From assembly GCF_029945685.1 (NCBI RefSeq), contig NZ_JAQSDA010000005.1, positions 1 to 52,457 on the forward strand: DNA of 52,457 bases. The letters are read 5' to 3'. Below are positions 26,493-35,401 of this stretch, one piece after another; position 1 is the first letter of the stretch, and each line of letters starts with the position of its first letter. A model generated the notes under the pieces. That model was not told the origin of the DNA and made no database searches. It was given only the letters and a program-made list of their open reading frames with translations. This DNA is from Polaromonas sp. (GTDB lineage: Bacteria; Pseudomonadota; Gammaproteobacteria; Burkholderiales; Burkholderiaceae_C). The translations under genes were made by a program, and so were the position numbers.

Positions 26493-27146
26493 ATGCAACG
26501 ACGTGAATTTTCGATAACCACCGCCTCGGTGGCGGCTGCCGCCTCGCTGGGCGCCCTGAGTACCCCTGCACTGGCCCAGGCGCTGGCGCCGCGCGCGGGC
26601 ACCGACTTTCTGGTCCTGGACAAACCGGCCCCGGTCGAGGCGCCTGCCGGCAAGGTCGAAGTGGTGGAGTTTTTCTGGTACAGCTGCCCGCACTGCAACA
26701 GTTTTGAGCCGGCACTGGACGAGTGGATCAAGAAAGCGCCGAAAGACGTGGCCGTCCGCCGCGTGCCGATCGCTTTCCGTCCCGATTTCGAGCCGCAGCA
26801 GCGCCTTTATTACGTGCTCGAGGCCATGAACAAGGTCGACGAACTGCACAAGAAGGTGTTTTACGCCATCCATGTGGAAAAACAGATGCTCAACACGCCG
26901 GACCTGATTGCGGCCTGGGTTGAAAAGCAGGGCATCAACAAGGCGAAGTTTCTCGAGACCTACAACTCGTTTTCTGTGGCGACCAAGGCGCGCAAGGCGA
27001 CCCAGCTGCAGGATGCCTACAAGATCGACGGCGTTCCCGCACTGGGCGTGGCCGGGCGTTATTTCACTTCCGGGTCGATGGCACAGACCATGTCGCGCGC
27101 GCTGCTGGTCACTGACTACCTGATTGCCCAGGTCCGCAAGGGCTGA
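26493..27146 (+). CDS. dsbA: Thiol:disulfide interchange protein DsbA
   Basis: 217 residues. A cleavable signal peptide (with an RREF pair that could suit Tat export) ends near ALAQA (residue 30), followed by a thioredoxin fold with the active site CPHC at residues 65-68 and the cis-Pro loop GVPALGV near residue 180. It oxidises periplasmic cysteines. The ATG at 26493 follows a GGAGAAAAA ribosome-binding region. A terminator follows 56 bases after the stop, so it probably ends the argS-SPOR-dsbA unit. Confidence 0.93.
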   Translation: MQRREFSITTASVAAAASLGALSTPALAQALAPRAGTDFLVLDKPAPVEAPAGKVEVVEFFWYSCPHCNSFEPALDEWIKKAPKDVAVRRVPIAFRPDFEPQQRLYYVLEAMNKVDELHKKVFYAIHVEKQMLNTPDLIAAWVEKQGINKAKFLETYNSFSVATKARKATQLQDAYKIDGVPALGVAGRYFTSGSMAQTMSRALLVTDYLIAQVRKG

Positions 27147-27202
27147 AGTCATATCTGCCTGGCCGCGGCCAGAGGGCTTCGGACCCCTGGCAGCAAGCAC
27201 CA

Positions 27203-27227
27203 CCCGCCCCGAATGGGCGGGTTTTTT
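27203..27227 (+). terminator. Intrinsic terminator after dsbA
   Basis: cccgccc-cgaat-gggcggg followed by six T residues. Confidence 0.9.
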
Positions 27228-27303
27228 ATGGGTGGGGCGGATTCCCCGGAGTTGCGTCGCTACAATGGGCCAACACCACCAAAGCAGCAAGATTCGTGCC
27301 TTT

Positions 27304-27930
27304 ATGAACAAACCCGCCTGTGTACTGATGCTGGCCGCCGTCATCGCGGCTTTTCCGGTTGCGGCTGAAAAGGCCGACCGCGACAAGCCCATGAACGCCG
27401 AGGCCGACGCCCTGCGTTACGACGACCTCAAGCAGACCAGTGTTTTCACCGGCAATGTGGTCATCACCAAGGGGACCATCATTGTTCGTGGCGCCCGCGT
27501 CGATGTCCAGCAGGACCCCGAGGGTTACCAGAGCGCGATCGTGATTGCGGCGCCCGACAAGCTGGCCTACTACCGCAAGAAGCGCGAAGGTGTCGATGAA
27601 TACATCGAGGGCGAGGGCGAAAGAATCGAATACGACAGCCGCGCCGACACCGTCAAGTTCATCAAGCGCGCCGTGCTGCGCCGTTACGTGGGTGCCACCC
27701 TGGCCGACGAAACCACCGGCGAGCTGATTATTTACGACAACCCGACCGACGTCTTCACCGTTGATGCCGGCGCCCAGACCAAGACCCCCAGCAACCCGAC
27801 CGGGCGCGTCCGCGCCCTGCTGGCCCCGCGCAACACGGTCTCCGGCGCGGGTGCCCCGGCAGCGCCCGCACCCGCCGGGCCTTCTCCCTCCCTGCGACCC
27901 AGCACCACGCTGGGCAACGACAAGAAGTAA
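27304..27930 (+). CDS. lptA: Lipopolysaccharide transport periplasmic protein LptA
   Basis: 208 residues. A signal peptide (cleavage near AFPVAAE) is followed by an OstA-like beta-jellyroll with the family phrases [23 protein letters not shown] (shortened: [14 protein letters not shown]) and [17 protein letters not shown]. LptA bridges inner and outer membranes for LPS. The C-terminal 40 residues are Pro/Ala-rich and extra. The ATG at 27304 gives a normal signal peptide; the open frame continues upstream through the terminator and is not used. lptB follows 10 bases later; lptC is not adjacent. Confidence 0.93.
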   Translation: MNKPACVLMLAAVIAAFPVAAEKADRDKPMNAEADALRYDDLKQTSVFTGNVVITKGTIIVRGARVDVQQDPEGYQSAIVIAAPDKLAYYRKKREGVDEYIEGEGERIEYDSRADTVKFIKRAVLRRYVGATLADETTGELIIYDNPTDVFTVDAGAQTKTPSNPTGRVRALLAPRNTVSGAGAPAAPAPAGPSPSLRPSTTLGNDKK

Positions 27931-27940
27931 CCAAACCCCC

Positions 27941-28708
27941 ATGGATGTGTCCCCGGAAACCGCTCCCGCCAGTCGCCTGGTTGCCACCGGCCTGCAAAAA
28001 TCGTACGGAAGCCGCCAGGTCGTCAGGGATGTCTCCCTCGCGGTAAAAAAAGGTGAAGTGGTTGGCCTGCTCGGTCCCAACGGGGCCGGCAAGACAACTT
28101 CGTTTTACATGATCGTCGGGCTGGTGCGCGCCGACGCCGGCGAGATCACCATCGACGGCGAGTCGATCGAGCACATGCCGATCCACAAGCGCTCGCGCCT
28201 GGGCCTGAGCTACCTGCCGCAGGAGGCTTCGATTTTCCGCAAACTCACGGTCGAGCAGAATGTACGCGCCGTGCTGGAGCTGCAGACCGACGACGCCGGC
28301 AAGCCGCTGGCTGCCGCGGTGCTCAACAAGCGCCTGGACGGCCTGCTGCAGGACCTGCGGGTCGACCACCTGCGCGACTCGCCGGCACCGGCGCTGTCCG
28401 GTGGCGAGCGTCGCCGCGTCGAGATTGCCCGCGCACTCGCCACGCAACCGCGCTTCATCCTGCTCGACGAGCCGTTTGCCGGCATCGACCCGATCGCGGT
28501 GATCGAGATCCAGCGCATCATCGGTTTCCTCAAGTCGCGCGGCATTGGCGTGCTGATCACCGACCACAACGTGCGCGAAACGCTGGGCATTTGTGACCAC
28601 GCCTACATCATCAGCGACGGCCATGTGCTGGCCACGGGAACCCCTTCTGAAATTGTGAACAATGCTGACGTGCGGCGGGTCTACCTCGGCGAGCACTTCA
28701 AGATGTGA
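27941..28708 (+). CDS. lptB: LPS export ABC transporter ATP-binding protein LptB
   Basis: 255 residues. Walker [10 protein letters not shown] (45-53), Q-loop YLPQEAS (91-97), signature [15 protein letters not shown] (152-166) and Walker [14 protein letters not shown] (172-184) are all intact. It powers LPS extraction by LptFGC at the inner membrane. ATG 27941; the frame is open upstream over lptA. Followed by a GC-rich intergenic module and rpoN. Confidence 0.96.
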   Translation: MDVSPETAPASRLVATGLQKSYGSRQVVRDVSLAVKKGEVVGLLGPNGAGKTTSFYMIVGLVRADAGEITIDGESIEHMPIHKRSRLGLSYLPQEASIFRKLTVEQNVRAVLELQTDDAGKPLAAAVLNKRLDGLLQDLRVDHLRDSPAPALSGGERRRVEIARALATQPRFILLDEPFAGIDPIAVIEIQRIIGFLKSRGIGVLITDHNVRETLGICDHAYIISDGHVLATGTPSEIVNNADVRRVYLGEHFKM

Positions 28709-28735
28709 TCACCTTGGCTCCCCCCCGTCGGAGGC

Positions 28736-28806
28736 TCACTTCGTGTAGCCCCTTCCCCCCTCAAGGGGGCTGCGCCTGCGGCCCGGCAAAGTCGGTTCCG
28801 CGGCCC
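28736..28806. repeat. GC-rich intergenic module, copy 1
   Basis: Starts tcacttcgtgtagcc, contains a C6-tcaa-G6-type snap-back (cccccctcaaggggg), then gcgcctgcggcccggcaaag. Related blocks occur at 30405, 40696 and 41404. Lies between lptB and rpoN. Confidence 0.7.
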
Positions 28807-28850
28807 ATGCTTGAAAAATACATGCCACTTCCCGGGATGTTGGAGCTCTT

Positions 28851-30389
28851 GTGAAGCAGGGGTTGTCTCTTCGCGTTTCGCAGCATCTGGCGCTCACGCC
28901 CCAGCTGCAGCAGTCGATCCGCCTGCTGCAGCTGTCGACCCTGGAGCTGAGCCAGGAAGTCGAGCAGATGATCGACGAAAACCCGTTTCTGGAAGTGGCC
29001 GAGGAGGCCGCGCCGCGTGAGGATTTCGGCCTCGGCGCCGTCGACACCCCGGTCAGCCAGGAAACCCGCGAGTTTGAGTCCACGACGGATTCCATAGCAG
29101 TCGGCGCAGATGATTCGGGGGCTGCGGGCCAAAATGATTCAGAACCCAGCAGCGAGGCCAAACTCGAGGAAAGCTGGGAGGGCGACGGCAGTGTCGAGAC
29201 CGCCCCCGACGACAACGAATGGGGCGGCGACGCCACGCCGCGCAAGAACAACAACAACGACGACAGCGATGTTGACGCCACCGAACTGGCGCGCAGCCAG
29301 GAGTCGCTGCAGGACCATCTGCACCGCCAGGCCCTGTCGCTGCGCCTGTCGCCGGAAGGCAAGGCCGCCCTGCATTTCCTGATCGAGTCGCTCAACGACG
29401 ACGGCTACCTGGAAGACAGCCTGACTTCGCTGGCCGCCGGCCTGGCCGGCGACGACGTGGAGCAGCTTGAAGCGGTGGCGCATGAGTTCGCGGTCGCGCT
29501 CAAGCTGCTGCAACACATGGAGCCCGCCGGCGTCGGTGCGCGCAACCTCGCCGAGTGCCTCAGCCTGCAGTTGCTCGACTGCAAGAACAATGACGAGACC
29601 CGCGCCGCCATCGCGATCTGCCAGCAACCGATGGAGCTGCTGGCCAAGCGCGATGTCAAACGTCTGTCGCAGCTCTGCGGTTGTCCCGATGCGGTGATCA
29701 AGGGAGCGATCGGCCTGATCGGCCGGCTCGACCCGAAGCCGGGGCGGCGCTTTGTCAACGTCGAGCGCAACCTGATCGTGCCCGACGTGCTGGTGGTCAA
29801 GTCCGGCCGCGGCTTCAAGGTGTCGCTCAACAGCGAGGTGATGCCGCGCCTGCGCGTGCACGACATCTACGCCAACGCCCTCAAGCAGAACAAGGGCCAG
29901 GGCGGGCAGGCGCTGCAGCAGCGCCTGCAGGAGGCGCGCTGGTTCATCAAGAACATCCAGCAGCGCTTTGACACCATCCTGCGCGTGAGCAGCGCGATTG
30001 TCGAGCGGCAGAAGAATTTTTTCACCCACGGCGAGCTCGCCATGCGGCCGCTGGTGCTGCGCGAGATTGCCGACGAACTGGGCCTTCATGAATCGACGAT
30101 TTCACGCGTGACCACCGCCAAGTACATGAGCACGCCCTTCGGTACCTTCGAGCTCAAGTATTTCTTCGGTTCGGCGCTCGGCACCGAAACCGGCGGCAAT
30201 GCCTCCAGCACCGCGGTGCGCGCGCTGATCAAGCAGTTTGTCGCGTCCGAGAGCCTGAAAAAGCCGCTCAGTGACAACCAGATTTCCGAGATGCTCAAGG
30301 AGCAGGGCATCGAGTGCGCGCGCCGCACCGTCGCCAAGTACCGCGAAGCCCTGCGCATTGCGCCGGCCAATCTCCGAAAATCACTTTAA
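28851..30389 (+). CDS. rpoN: RNA polymerase sigma-54 factor
   Basis: 512 residues. Region I is the Gln/Leu-rich activator-interacting helix (QHLALTPQLQQSIRLLQLS), region II is acidic and of low complexity (about residues 55-150), and region III ends with the RpoN box ARRTVAKYRE at 490-499 for -24 promoter binding. The start is a GTG at 28851 with GGAG upstream; a 15-codon open frame (28807-28854) ends in TGA overlapping this GTG, giving a GTGA coupling arrangement. It follows lptB, the standard gammaproteobacterial/betaproteobacterial order, but no hpf or ptsN follows. Confidence 0.96.
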   Translation: MKQGLSLRVSQHLALTPQLQQSIRLLQLSTLELSQEVEQMIDENPFLEVAEEAAPREDFGLGAVDTPVSQETREFESTTDSIAVGADDSGAAGQNDSEPSSEAKLEESWEGDGSVETAPDDNEWGGDATPRKNNNNDDSDVDATELARSQESLQDHLHRQALSLRLSPEGKAALHFLIESLNDDGYLEDSLTSLAAGLAGDDVEQLEAVAHEFAVALKLLQHMEPAGVGARNLAECLSLQLLDCKNNDETRAAIAICQQPMELLAKRDVKRLSQLCGCPDAVIKGAIGLIGRLDPKPGRRFVNVERNLIVPDVLVVKSGRGFKVSLNSEVMPRLRVHDIYANALKQNKGQGGQALQQRLQEARWFIKNIQQRFDTILRVSSAIVERQKNFFTHGELAMRPLVLREIADELGLHESTISRVTTAKYMSTPFGTFELKYFFGSALGTETGGNASSTAVRALIKQFVASESLKKPLSDNQISEMLKEQGIECARRTVAKYREALRIAPANLRKSL

Positions 30390-30404
30390 TGATCCCCACT
30401 TTTT

Positions 30405-30459
30405 TCACTCCGTGTAATGCACTGCCCCCCGAGGGGGCGATGTCGCTTTGCGGCCCGGT
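30405..30459. repeat. GC-rich intergenic module, copy 2
   Basis: tcactccgtgtaatgc, then a ccccccgaggggg snap-back and gcggcccgg, fitting the same plan as copy 1. Lies between rpoN and the RlmL-like gene, ending just before its start codon. Confidence 0.65.
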
Positions 30460-30465
30460 GACGCC

Positions 30466-31878
30466 ATGAACCAACTCCAATTGTTTTTGCCCTGCGCCGC
30501 CGGCGTTGAGGAATTTCTTGCCGCCGAGGTCAAACGCATCACCGGCAACACCGGCAAGGCCTGGCGCGCCGGCGTGCAGGTGACAGGCTCCTGGCGCGAC
30601 GCGTTGCAGCTCAACCTGCACAGCCGGCTGGCCCAGCGCGTGCTGATCGAACTGCAGCACAACAGCTACCGCAGCGAGCAGGACCTGTACAACGCGGCCG
30701 CCGCCGTGGCCTGGGAGATCTGGTTCACGCCCAAGCAGACCTTCAAGGTCGAGATCACCGCGCAGCACAGCCCGCTGACCAGCCTGAACTTTGCCGCGCT
30801 GAAAATCAAGGACGCGATTGCCGACCGCTTTCGCGACAAATACGATGTGCGCCCCGACGTTGACACGCGCTGGCCCGATGTACGCGTCTACGTCCACCTG
30901 ACCACTGACACCATCACGCTGTACATCGACACCTCGGGCGAGCCGCTGTTCAAGCGCGGCTGGCGCGAGGACAAGGGCGATGCGCCGCTCAAGGAAACTC
31001 TGGCCGCCGCCATGCTGGCCGCCAGCGGCTGGAGCGGGGAAAACGGCCTGTGCAGGCAGGGCGTGCCGCTGTACGACCCCTGCTGCGGCTCGGGCACCAT
31101 CGTCATCGAGGCGGCGCAGATTGCCTGCAACATCGCCGCCGGCATGGGCCGGCATTTTGCGTTCGAGAAATTCGTGCCCTTCCAGCCCCACGTCTGGGAA
31201 GGCCTGCTGGACCAGGCCGAGCAGGCCATCACACCGCCTACCGCACCGGTCTTCGGCAGCGACGTCTCCTTCCGCATGGTGGACTTTGCCGAGCGCAATG
31301 CCGAACGCGCCGGTGTCGCGCACGCGGTGCAGGTGCGCGGCGGCGACGCCCTGCAGCGCATGCCGCCTGCGCCGGCGGGCGTGATGCTGGTGAACCCGCC
31401 CTACGGCGAGCGTATCGATGTGGCCGGCGTGGCCGGCATTCCCGCCCTGCAGGGCCGCGACCAGCGCCGCCAGCCAGGCGGCCAGGCGCCACACGACCAC
31501 CGCCACCAGCCGATCGACGAGTTCGGCCAGCCCTTGAGCCGTGACGCTGGGGGCACCCGCGACAACCGCGACAACCGTGAAGAGCCCGCTTTCGAAACCT
31601 CGCGCGACCGCTCCGCCAACCCGGGCCGCGAGCAGGCCCTCAACGCCTGGGGCGAGGAAGCCTCCGACTTCTTTCCGCAGCTGGCCAGCCACTGGAAGAA
31701 AAACTACGCCGGCTGGACCGCCCATGTGCTGACGCCCGACATGAAGCTGCCGCAGAAGATGCGCCTCAAGGAGTCGCGCCGTGTGCCGATGTGGAACGGC
31801 CCCATCGAGTGCCGTCTCTTCCGTTTCGACATGGTGGCCGGCTCGGCGCGCGAGAAAAAGCCCGCCGCCACACCTTGA
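30466..31878 (+). CDS. rlmL: RlmL-like THUMP/SAM-dependent RNA methyltransferase
   Basis: 470 residues. An N-terminal THUMP region (about 60-165) precedes a Rossmann methyltransferase core with DPCCGSGTIVIEAA (about residues 205-218) and the amino-methylating motif NPPYGER near residue 310. RlmL makes m2G2445 in 23S rRNA; unlike the E. coli RlmKL fusion, no RlmK half is present. Directly after NPPYGER there is a hydrophilic insert of about 80 residues (RDQRRQPGGQAPHDHRH and NRDNREEP segments) before the family's C-terminal part resumes. ATG 30466; an upstream TTG is possible. PIN gene follows. Confidence 0.85.
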   Translation: MNQLQLFLPCAAGVEEFLAAEVKRITGNTGKAWRAGVQVTGSWRDALQLNLHSRLAQRVLIELQHNSYRSEQDLYNAAAAVAWEIWFTPKQTFKVEITAQHSPLTSLNFAALKIKDAIADRFRDKYDVRPDVDTRWPDVRVYVHLTTDTITLYIDTSGEPLFKRGWREDKGDAPLKETLAAAMLAASGWSGENGLCRQGVPLYDPCCGSGTIVIEAAQIACNIAAGMGRHFAFEKFVPFQPHVWEGLLDQAEQAITPPTAPVFGSDVSFRMVDFAERNAERAGVAHAVQVRGGDALQRMPPAPAGVMLVNPPYGERIDVAGVAGIPALQGRDQRRQPGGQAPHDHRHQPIDEFGQPLSRDAGGTRDNRDNREEPAFETSRDRSANPGREQALNAWGEEASDFFPQLASHWKKNYAGWTAHVLTPDMKLPQKMRLKESRRVPMWNGPIECRLFRFDMVAGSAREKKPAATP

Positions 31879-31889
31879 GCCCGACGGCC

Positions 31890-32330
31890 ATGGACGCACA
31901 AGCGCAGGCCGGTGATTGCGTGGTGCTGGATACCAACATCGTGCTGGACCTGTTCGTTTTTGGCGACCTGGCGGCGCAGGCGCTCAAGAGCGCGGTCATC
32001 ACTGGGCAGCTGCAATGGCTGGCCACCGAGGCCATGCGTGTCGAACTGGCGCGCGTGCTGGATTATCCGCAGGTCGCCAAGCGCATGACGCGCGACGGCC
32101 TGGCAGGCACGCAAGTGCTGCTGGCCTTCGACACCCATGCGCGCATCGTGGCCGCCGCCCCCAAGGCGCCGGTGACCTGCAGCGACGCCGACGACCAGAT
32201 CTTCATCGACCTGGCCGTGGCGCACCAAGCCTGGTTGCTGAGCAAGGACCAGGCCGTGCTTTGCATGCGAAAAAGACTGCTGGCCCTTGATGTGCGTGCG
32301 CAATCAGCTATTGATTTGATAGCTATCTGA
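31890..32330 (+). CDS. PIN-domain ribonuclease-like protein (putative toxin, COG1569-type)
   Basis: 146 residues. The PIN acidic residues are placed as expected: VLDTNIVLDLF near the N-terminus (Asp about 16), E51-type glutamate in TEAMRVELARVL, and CSDADDQIFIDLA (three acidic residues) near 105-115. PIN proteins are Mg-dependent RNases, often toxins; no antitoxin gene is adjacent, so it may be a housekeeping member. The ATG at 31890 is 11 bases after the methyltransferase stop; a TTG at 31875 overlapping that stop is an alternative. Its last nine codons and stop are made by an 18-base repeat. Confidence 0.8.
   Translation: MDAQAQAGDCVVLDTNIVLDLFVFGDLAAQALKSAVITGQLQWLATEAMRVELARVLDYPQVAKRMTRDGLAGTQVLLAFDTHARIVAAAPKAPVTCSDADDQIFIDLAVAHQAWLLSKDQAVLCMRKRLLALDVRAQSAIDLIAI
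32306..32323. repeat. 18-base element forming the PIN gene 3' end
   Basis: Sequence agctattgatttgatagc, read in frame as part of QSAIDLIAI-stop of the PIN protein. Confidence 0.6.
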
Positions 32331-32367
32331 GGGCCGCCACGGGAGCGCACACGCAGGGAGAACGGTT

Positions 32368-33597
32368 TCAGCCCAGCGCCTCCACGACCGCACCGAAGAA
32401 GCTCGCAGGCTGAATCGGCAGGGTTCCTTTGGGTTTGGGCATGGCGCTCCACTGGGCGATGACCACCTGCCTTGTGGGGTGGATGTACAGGTACTGGCCA
32501 AAGATGCCGATGGCGAGATAAGCGCCCTGGTGCACCGCGCCGGCCGAGGCGGCCAGGGGCCACCACATATAGCCGTAGGGCGTCTCACTGTCCTGGATGC
32601 TGTTGCTGCAGGCCTCCTCGATCCAGTCCTGGGGCAGGATCTGCGTACCACCGGCCACGCCGCCGCCCAGCATGAACAGGCCAAAACGCGCGAAGTCGCG
32701 CAGACGTGCGCTCAGGCCGCTGCCCGCCACTTCCATTCCGCCGGGCGACTCCAGCCACCAGCTGGCATCGGCCTCCATGCCGAAGCGGGCCCAGATGCGT
32801 TCGGACAAATAACCGGACAGTGGCTGCCCGACCGCCGCGCGCAGCACGGCGCCGGCCACCTGGGTTTCGCCGGTGCTGTAATTCCATACCGAGCCCGGCG
32901 GGCCGGCGCGCGGCAACGCGGCCATGCAGTCCATGAGGGCGCCTGGGCGCTGGCTCAGTTGCGCTTCCAGCAGGCGGCGCCGGTCGGACTGGGGGTCGGT
33001 GTAGGTTTCATTCCAGCGCACGCCGGAGGTCATCTGCAGCACCTGCCGGATCGTCACGCCCTCATAGGCCGAGCCTGCCAGCGCCGGCACATAGGCACAG
33101 ACCTGCTCGTCCAGGCTGCCGATGTGGCCGTCGTGGATGGCCGCACCGACCAGGGTGGCGGTGATGGACTTGGCCATGGACATGGAGGCCCAGCGTGTCT
33201 GCGCGGTATTGCCCAGCGCGTAATGCTCGAAGGCGACTTCACCATTCTGCAGGACCAGCAGGCCGCTGACGCGGTTCAGGGACAGGTAGTCGAACAGATC
33301 CCAGCGGTGGCCGCCGTCGTCGAAGCGGATCGCGGGCCAGGGTCGGGAACTCGTTGGCAAGGCATGGACCTTGGCACCGCGCGCCACGATGCGGGTGGGG
33401 AACAGACGGTCCACATGGCGAAGCGTGCTGACCTGCAGGTCGGGCAGCAAGGTGCCATCGTAAAGATCGCGGATGGAGCCGATGGCCTCCACGCCGGAAG
33501 CTGCGCCGACCACGGCTGCCTGGTCAGGCTTCGGGTGTTGCATCGAAGCCGCTGGCAGGTCGGAACGGACGGTGGCCGCAGCAGCAGGAGGCGTCAT
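32368..33597 (-). CDS. Serine beta-lactamase-like hydrolase (class C fold)
   Basis: 409 residues. The catalytic SxxK is S140-M-A-K143 (ASMSMAKS), the Tyr motif is Y241-S-T in VWNYSTGE, and the third KTG-like element is less clear near HQGAYLAIG. This resembles EstB-type esterases and 6-aminohexanoate-dimer hydrolases rather than true resistance enzymes. There is no obvious signal peptide, so it is probably cytoplasmic. The start at 33597 is chosen for length; the N-terminal 40 residues are Ala/Pro-rich and the ATG at 33543 is an alternative. Confidence 0.82.
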   Translation of the reverse strand: MTPPAAAATVRSDLPAASMQHPKPDQAAVVGAASGVEAIGSIRDLYDGTLLPDLQVSTLRHVDRLFPTRIVARGAKVHALPTSSRPWPAIRFDDGGHRWDLFDYLSLNRVSGLLVLQNGEVAFEHYALGNTAQTRWASMSMAKSITATLVGAAIHDGHIGSLDEQVCAYVPALAGSAYEGVTIRQVLQMTSGVRWNETYTDPQSDRRRLLEAQLSQRPGALMDCMAALPRAGPPGSVWNYSTGETQVAGAVLRAAVGQPLSGYLSERIWARFGMEADASWWLESPGGMEVAGSGLSARLRDFARFGLFMLGGGVAGGTQILPQDWIEEACSNSIQDSETPYGYMWWPLAASAGAVHQGAYLAIGIFGQYLYIHPTRQVVIAQWSAMPKPKGTLPIQPASFFGAVVEALG

Positions 33598-33772
33598 GCC
33601 GCGATGGCCGCCAGACTCGGCGCGAGGGCGGTGTGGCGGAGGGGGTACACCGCGTTGAAACGATCAAGCATGCAAGCCTTTGCAGTGGGGGTGGTCGGTG
33701 GCGGGGCCCGCCCGCCAGAGGGGGCTGCGGCTACACTGCCCATCATACGAGTTAAACCACCACGGACACCCC

Positions 33773-34600
33773 ATGACAGACGCCGCCCCTCCTGCCGATT
33801 CGGCCTTCCCCGGCGCCCTGAGCCCCGAGGATTTCGAAACCCTGGACACCATCCTGGACGACCTGCGCCAGCGCGAGGAAGAAACGCCGCAGTGGGAGTT
33901 CTGCGAGGGTTTCATGGCTGCGCTGGCCTGCACGCGGCGCGAGATCGCGTCCGATGAATACATGGCCGTTCTGCTCGACTTCGAGGGTGCCGAAGACGAG
34001 GCGGCGGCCCGGCAGCTGTTTGCCAATGACGCGCAGCGCGACCAGTTCATGGACCTGTGGGAGCGCCGCTACCAGGACATCTGCCGCGCGCTGGACGCCG
34101 ACGTGGAAAACCTGCAGGACGAGCGCGCGTTTTACCCGCAGGTCGGCGACATGCGCGGCATGCTGGCCCGGTTGCCCGAGGAAGAGCGCAAGGACATCGA
34201 CATGGACAGCGTGCCCTCGTTCGCCCAGGTCTGGGCGCTGGGCTTCATGTACGCGGTCGAGTCCTGGCCCGACGAGTGGGCGCTCTCGCGCCAGGAAGCC
34301 AAGGACAAGCAGGCCGTCGAGGACCTCGACGCCGCGCTGGGCGCCATCATCGAGCTGACCGACGACGACCCGGGCCCGATGCAGGTGCCCATGCTCGGGG
34401 AAGACGCCGCGCCCAGTGCCAGCGAAGTGCGGCTCGAACAATTCGGCGAAGCCTTGTGGGCGGTGTACGACCTGCGCGGCTTCTGGCGCAGCTTTGGTGC
34501 CAAGGTGGCGACCATCCACAAAGAGGCCACGCCCGGCCGCAATGATTTGTGCCCCTGCGGTAGCGGCAAGAAATACAAGAAGTGCCACGGGGCGGGGTAA
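33773..34600 (+). CDS. UPF0149 (YgfB/YecA) protein with C-terminal SEC-C zinc motif
   Basis: 275 residues. The UPF0149 fold is seen in LDTILDDLRQREEETPQWEFCEGF and WALGFMYAVESWPDEW segments (shortened). The C-terminus carries the SEC-C motif RNDLCPCGSGKKYKKCHG, a zinc-binding tail first described in SecA. Molecular role is unknown for YecA-type proteins. ATG 33773; the frame is open upstream to 33680. It is the last ordinary gene before the low-GC cassette array. Confidence 0.88.
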   Translation: MTDAAPPADSAFPGALSPEDFETLDTILDDLRQREEETPQWEFCEGFMAALACTRREIASDEYMAVLLDFEGAEDEAAARQLFANDAQRDQFMDLWERRYQDICRALDADVENLQDERAFYPQVGDMRGMLARLPEEERKDIDMDSVPSFAQVWALGFMYAVESWPDEWALSRQEAKDKQAVEDLDAALGAIIELTDDDPGPMQVPMLGEDAAPSASEVRLEQFGEALWAVYDLRGFWRSFGAKVATIHKEATPGRNDLCPCGSGKKYKKCHGAG

Positions 34601-34681
34601 CGTTTGGAGCCCGGGGCTTAGTTGCAGTGGGACGAAGAGCCCTTAGAGCAGGTTAATCAGGGCATCGTCCCGGCTCGCCCT

Positions 34682-34744
34682 CGCTAACAAAGAGATACAT
34701 TCATCCGAGCTGAAATGGTTCGCGGGTTAATGTTCAAGTTAGGC
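34682..34744 (-). other. attC-like recombination site A (integron cassette end)
   Basis: On the minus strand: inverse core GCCTAAC (overlapping the TAA stop of the adjacent gene), a 4-base spacer, arm ACATTAACCCG, a 15-base loop, arm CGGATGAATGT (9 of 11 pairs with the first arm), an 8-base spacer, and core GTTAGCG. Total 63 bases, the size and plan of integron 59-base elements. The core deviates from GTTRRRY at its end, as expected where no further cassette follows. Confidence 0.6.
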
Positions 34745-35314
34745 TGAAATGCGCGGAAGAGCCTTGTGCTCCCATGTGTTCATCGCCTCAGTGAGCACCG
34801 CAAGCGCATCTCGTTCCGCGCCAGAACTGGTGCGGACCTTCGCGTGGATACGAACTTTCTGCGGATCTCGCACGTGGAGAGCGACTTCGGGGCCAGCAAC
34901 CGTAATTTTTTCGATGGTTTCCTGCGGGGTGTCGAATCCCACACCCACAAGCTCTGCAAACTCACCAGAACGACTGGGCTCCAAAATGCCGTGCTTTGCT
35001 CGATTGGCAATATCTGCAACGTAAGCCAACGAACGACAGCTATTCGCAATGTCCTCCACCTCCTTCCCATCCAAGCCCTTCGCGGCAAAGCAAGCCTTCA
35101 GGTAGTCCTTGAGGCTCCAGGTCCAGATGAAGAGGTTGAGGAAGTCATCTTCTAGCTGCTCAGGTGCCTTGACGCCGATAGCACGAAAGCGAGTCGTGAA
35201 ATCTGTGCCCTCAGCCTGATAGGAGGTCTCGTAGCCGCTTCCCGATGCATCCTGGACGGCGCAGAAGGCACGTTGGATGCGGCTTCGAATTGCATCGAGG
35301 TCGGCAGATGTCAC
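34739..35314 (-). CDS. Cassette-borne hypothetical protein, 191 aa
   Basis: 191 residues, soluble, helical, with noticeably more A/T-rich codons than its neighbours. It starts at a GTG (35314) only 9 bases inside the cassette boundary and its TAA stop lies in the inverse core of site A, which is how integron cassette genes are packed. A segment VADIANRAKHGIL (about residues 98-110) resembles the (D.AN..KH) helix seen in HEPN-like or phage/defence-associated hypothetical families; this is a weak similarity. No named function can be given. Confidence 0.75.
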   Translation of the reverse strand: MTSADLDAIRSRIQRAFCAVQDASGSGYETSYQAEGTDFTTRFRAIGVKAPEQLEDDFLNLFIWTWSLKDYLKACFAAKGLDGKEVEDIANSCRSLAYVADIANRAKHGILEPSRSGEFAELVGVGFDTPQETIEKITVAGPEVALHVRDPQKVRIHAKVRTSSGAERDALAVLTEAMNTWEHKALPRISA

Positions 35315-35323
35315 TGTTTTGCG

Positions 35324-35392
35324 GCCTAATGTTTGACACGAGAGGCAGCGCCCGGCAAGCCGGGCGATGTCTTCCCGAGGGAAGGGTTGGAC
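35324..35392 (-). other. attC-like recombination site B
   Basis: On the minus strand: inverse core GTCCAAC (exact complement of the GTTGGAC core at the start of the upstream cassette), about 55 bases with an internal perfect CGCCCGGC-tt-GCCGGGCG stem, and ATTAGGC, which differs from a GTTRRRY core only in the first base. TTAGGC is also the exact complement of the inverse core of site A, the rule for the cassette that starts here. Arm pairing next to the cores is weak. Confidence 0.55.
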
Positions 35393-35401
35393 TTCATGCG
35401 G

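Noticed and set aside
31890..32330. A toxin-antitoxin pair with the PIN protein
   Set aside because: No small antitoxin-like gene upstream; the upstream neighbour is a methyltransferase.
32368..33597. A beta-lactamase resistance gene
   Set aside because: No signal peptide and motifs closer to EstB-type esterases and nylon-oligomer hydrolases than to AmpC.
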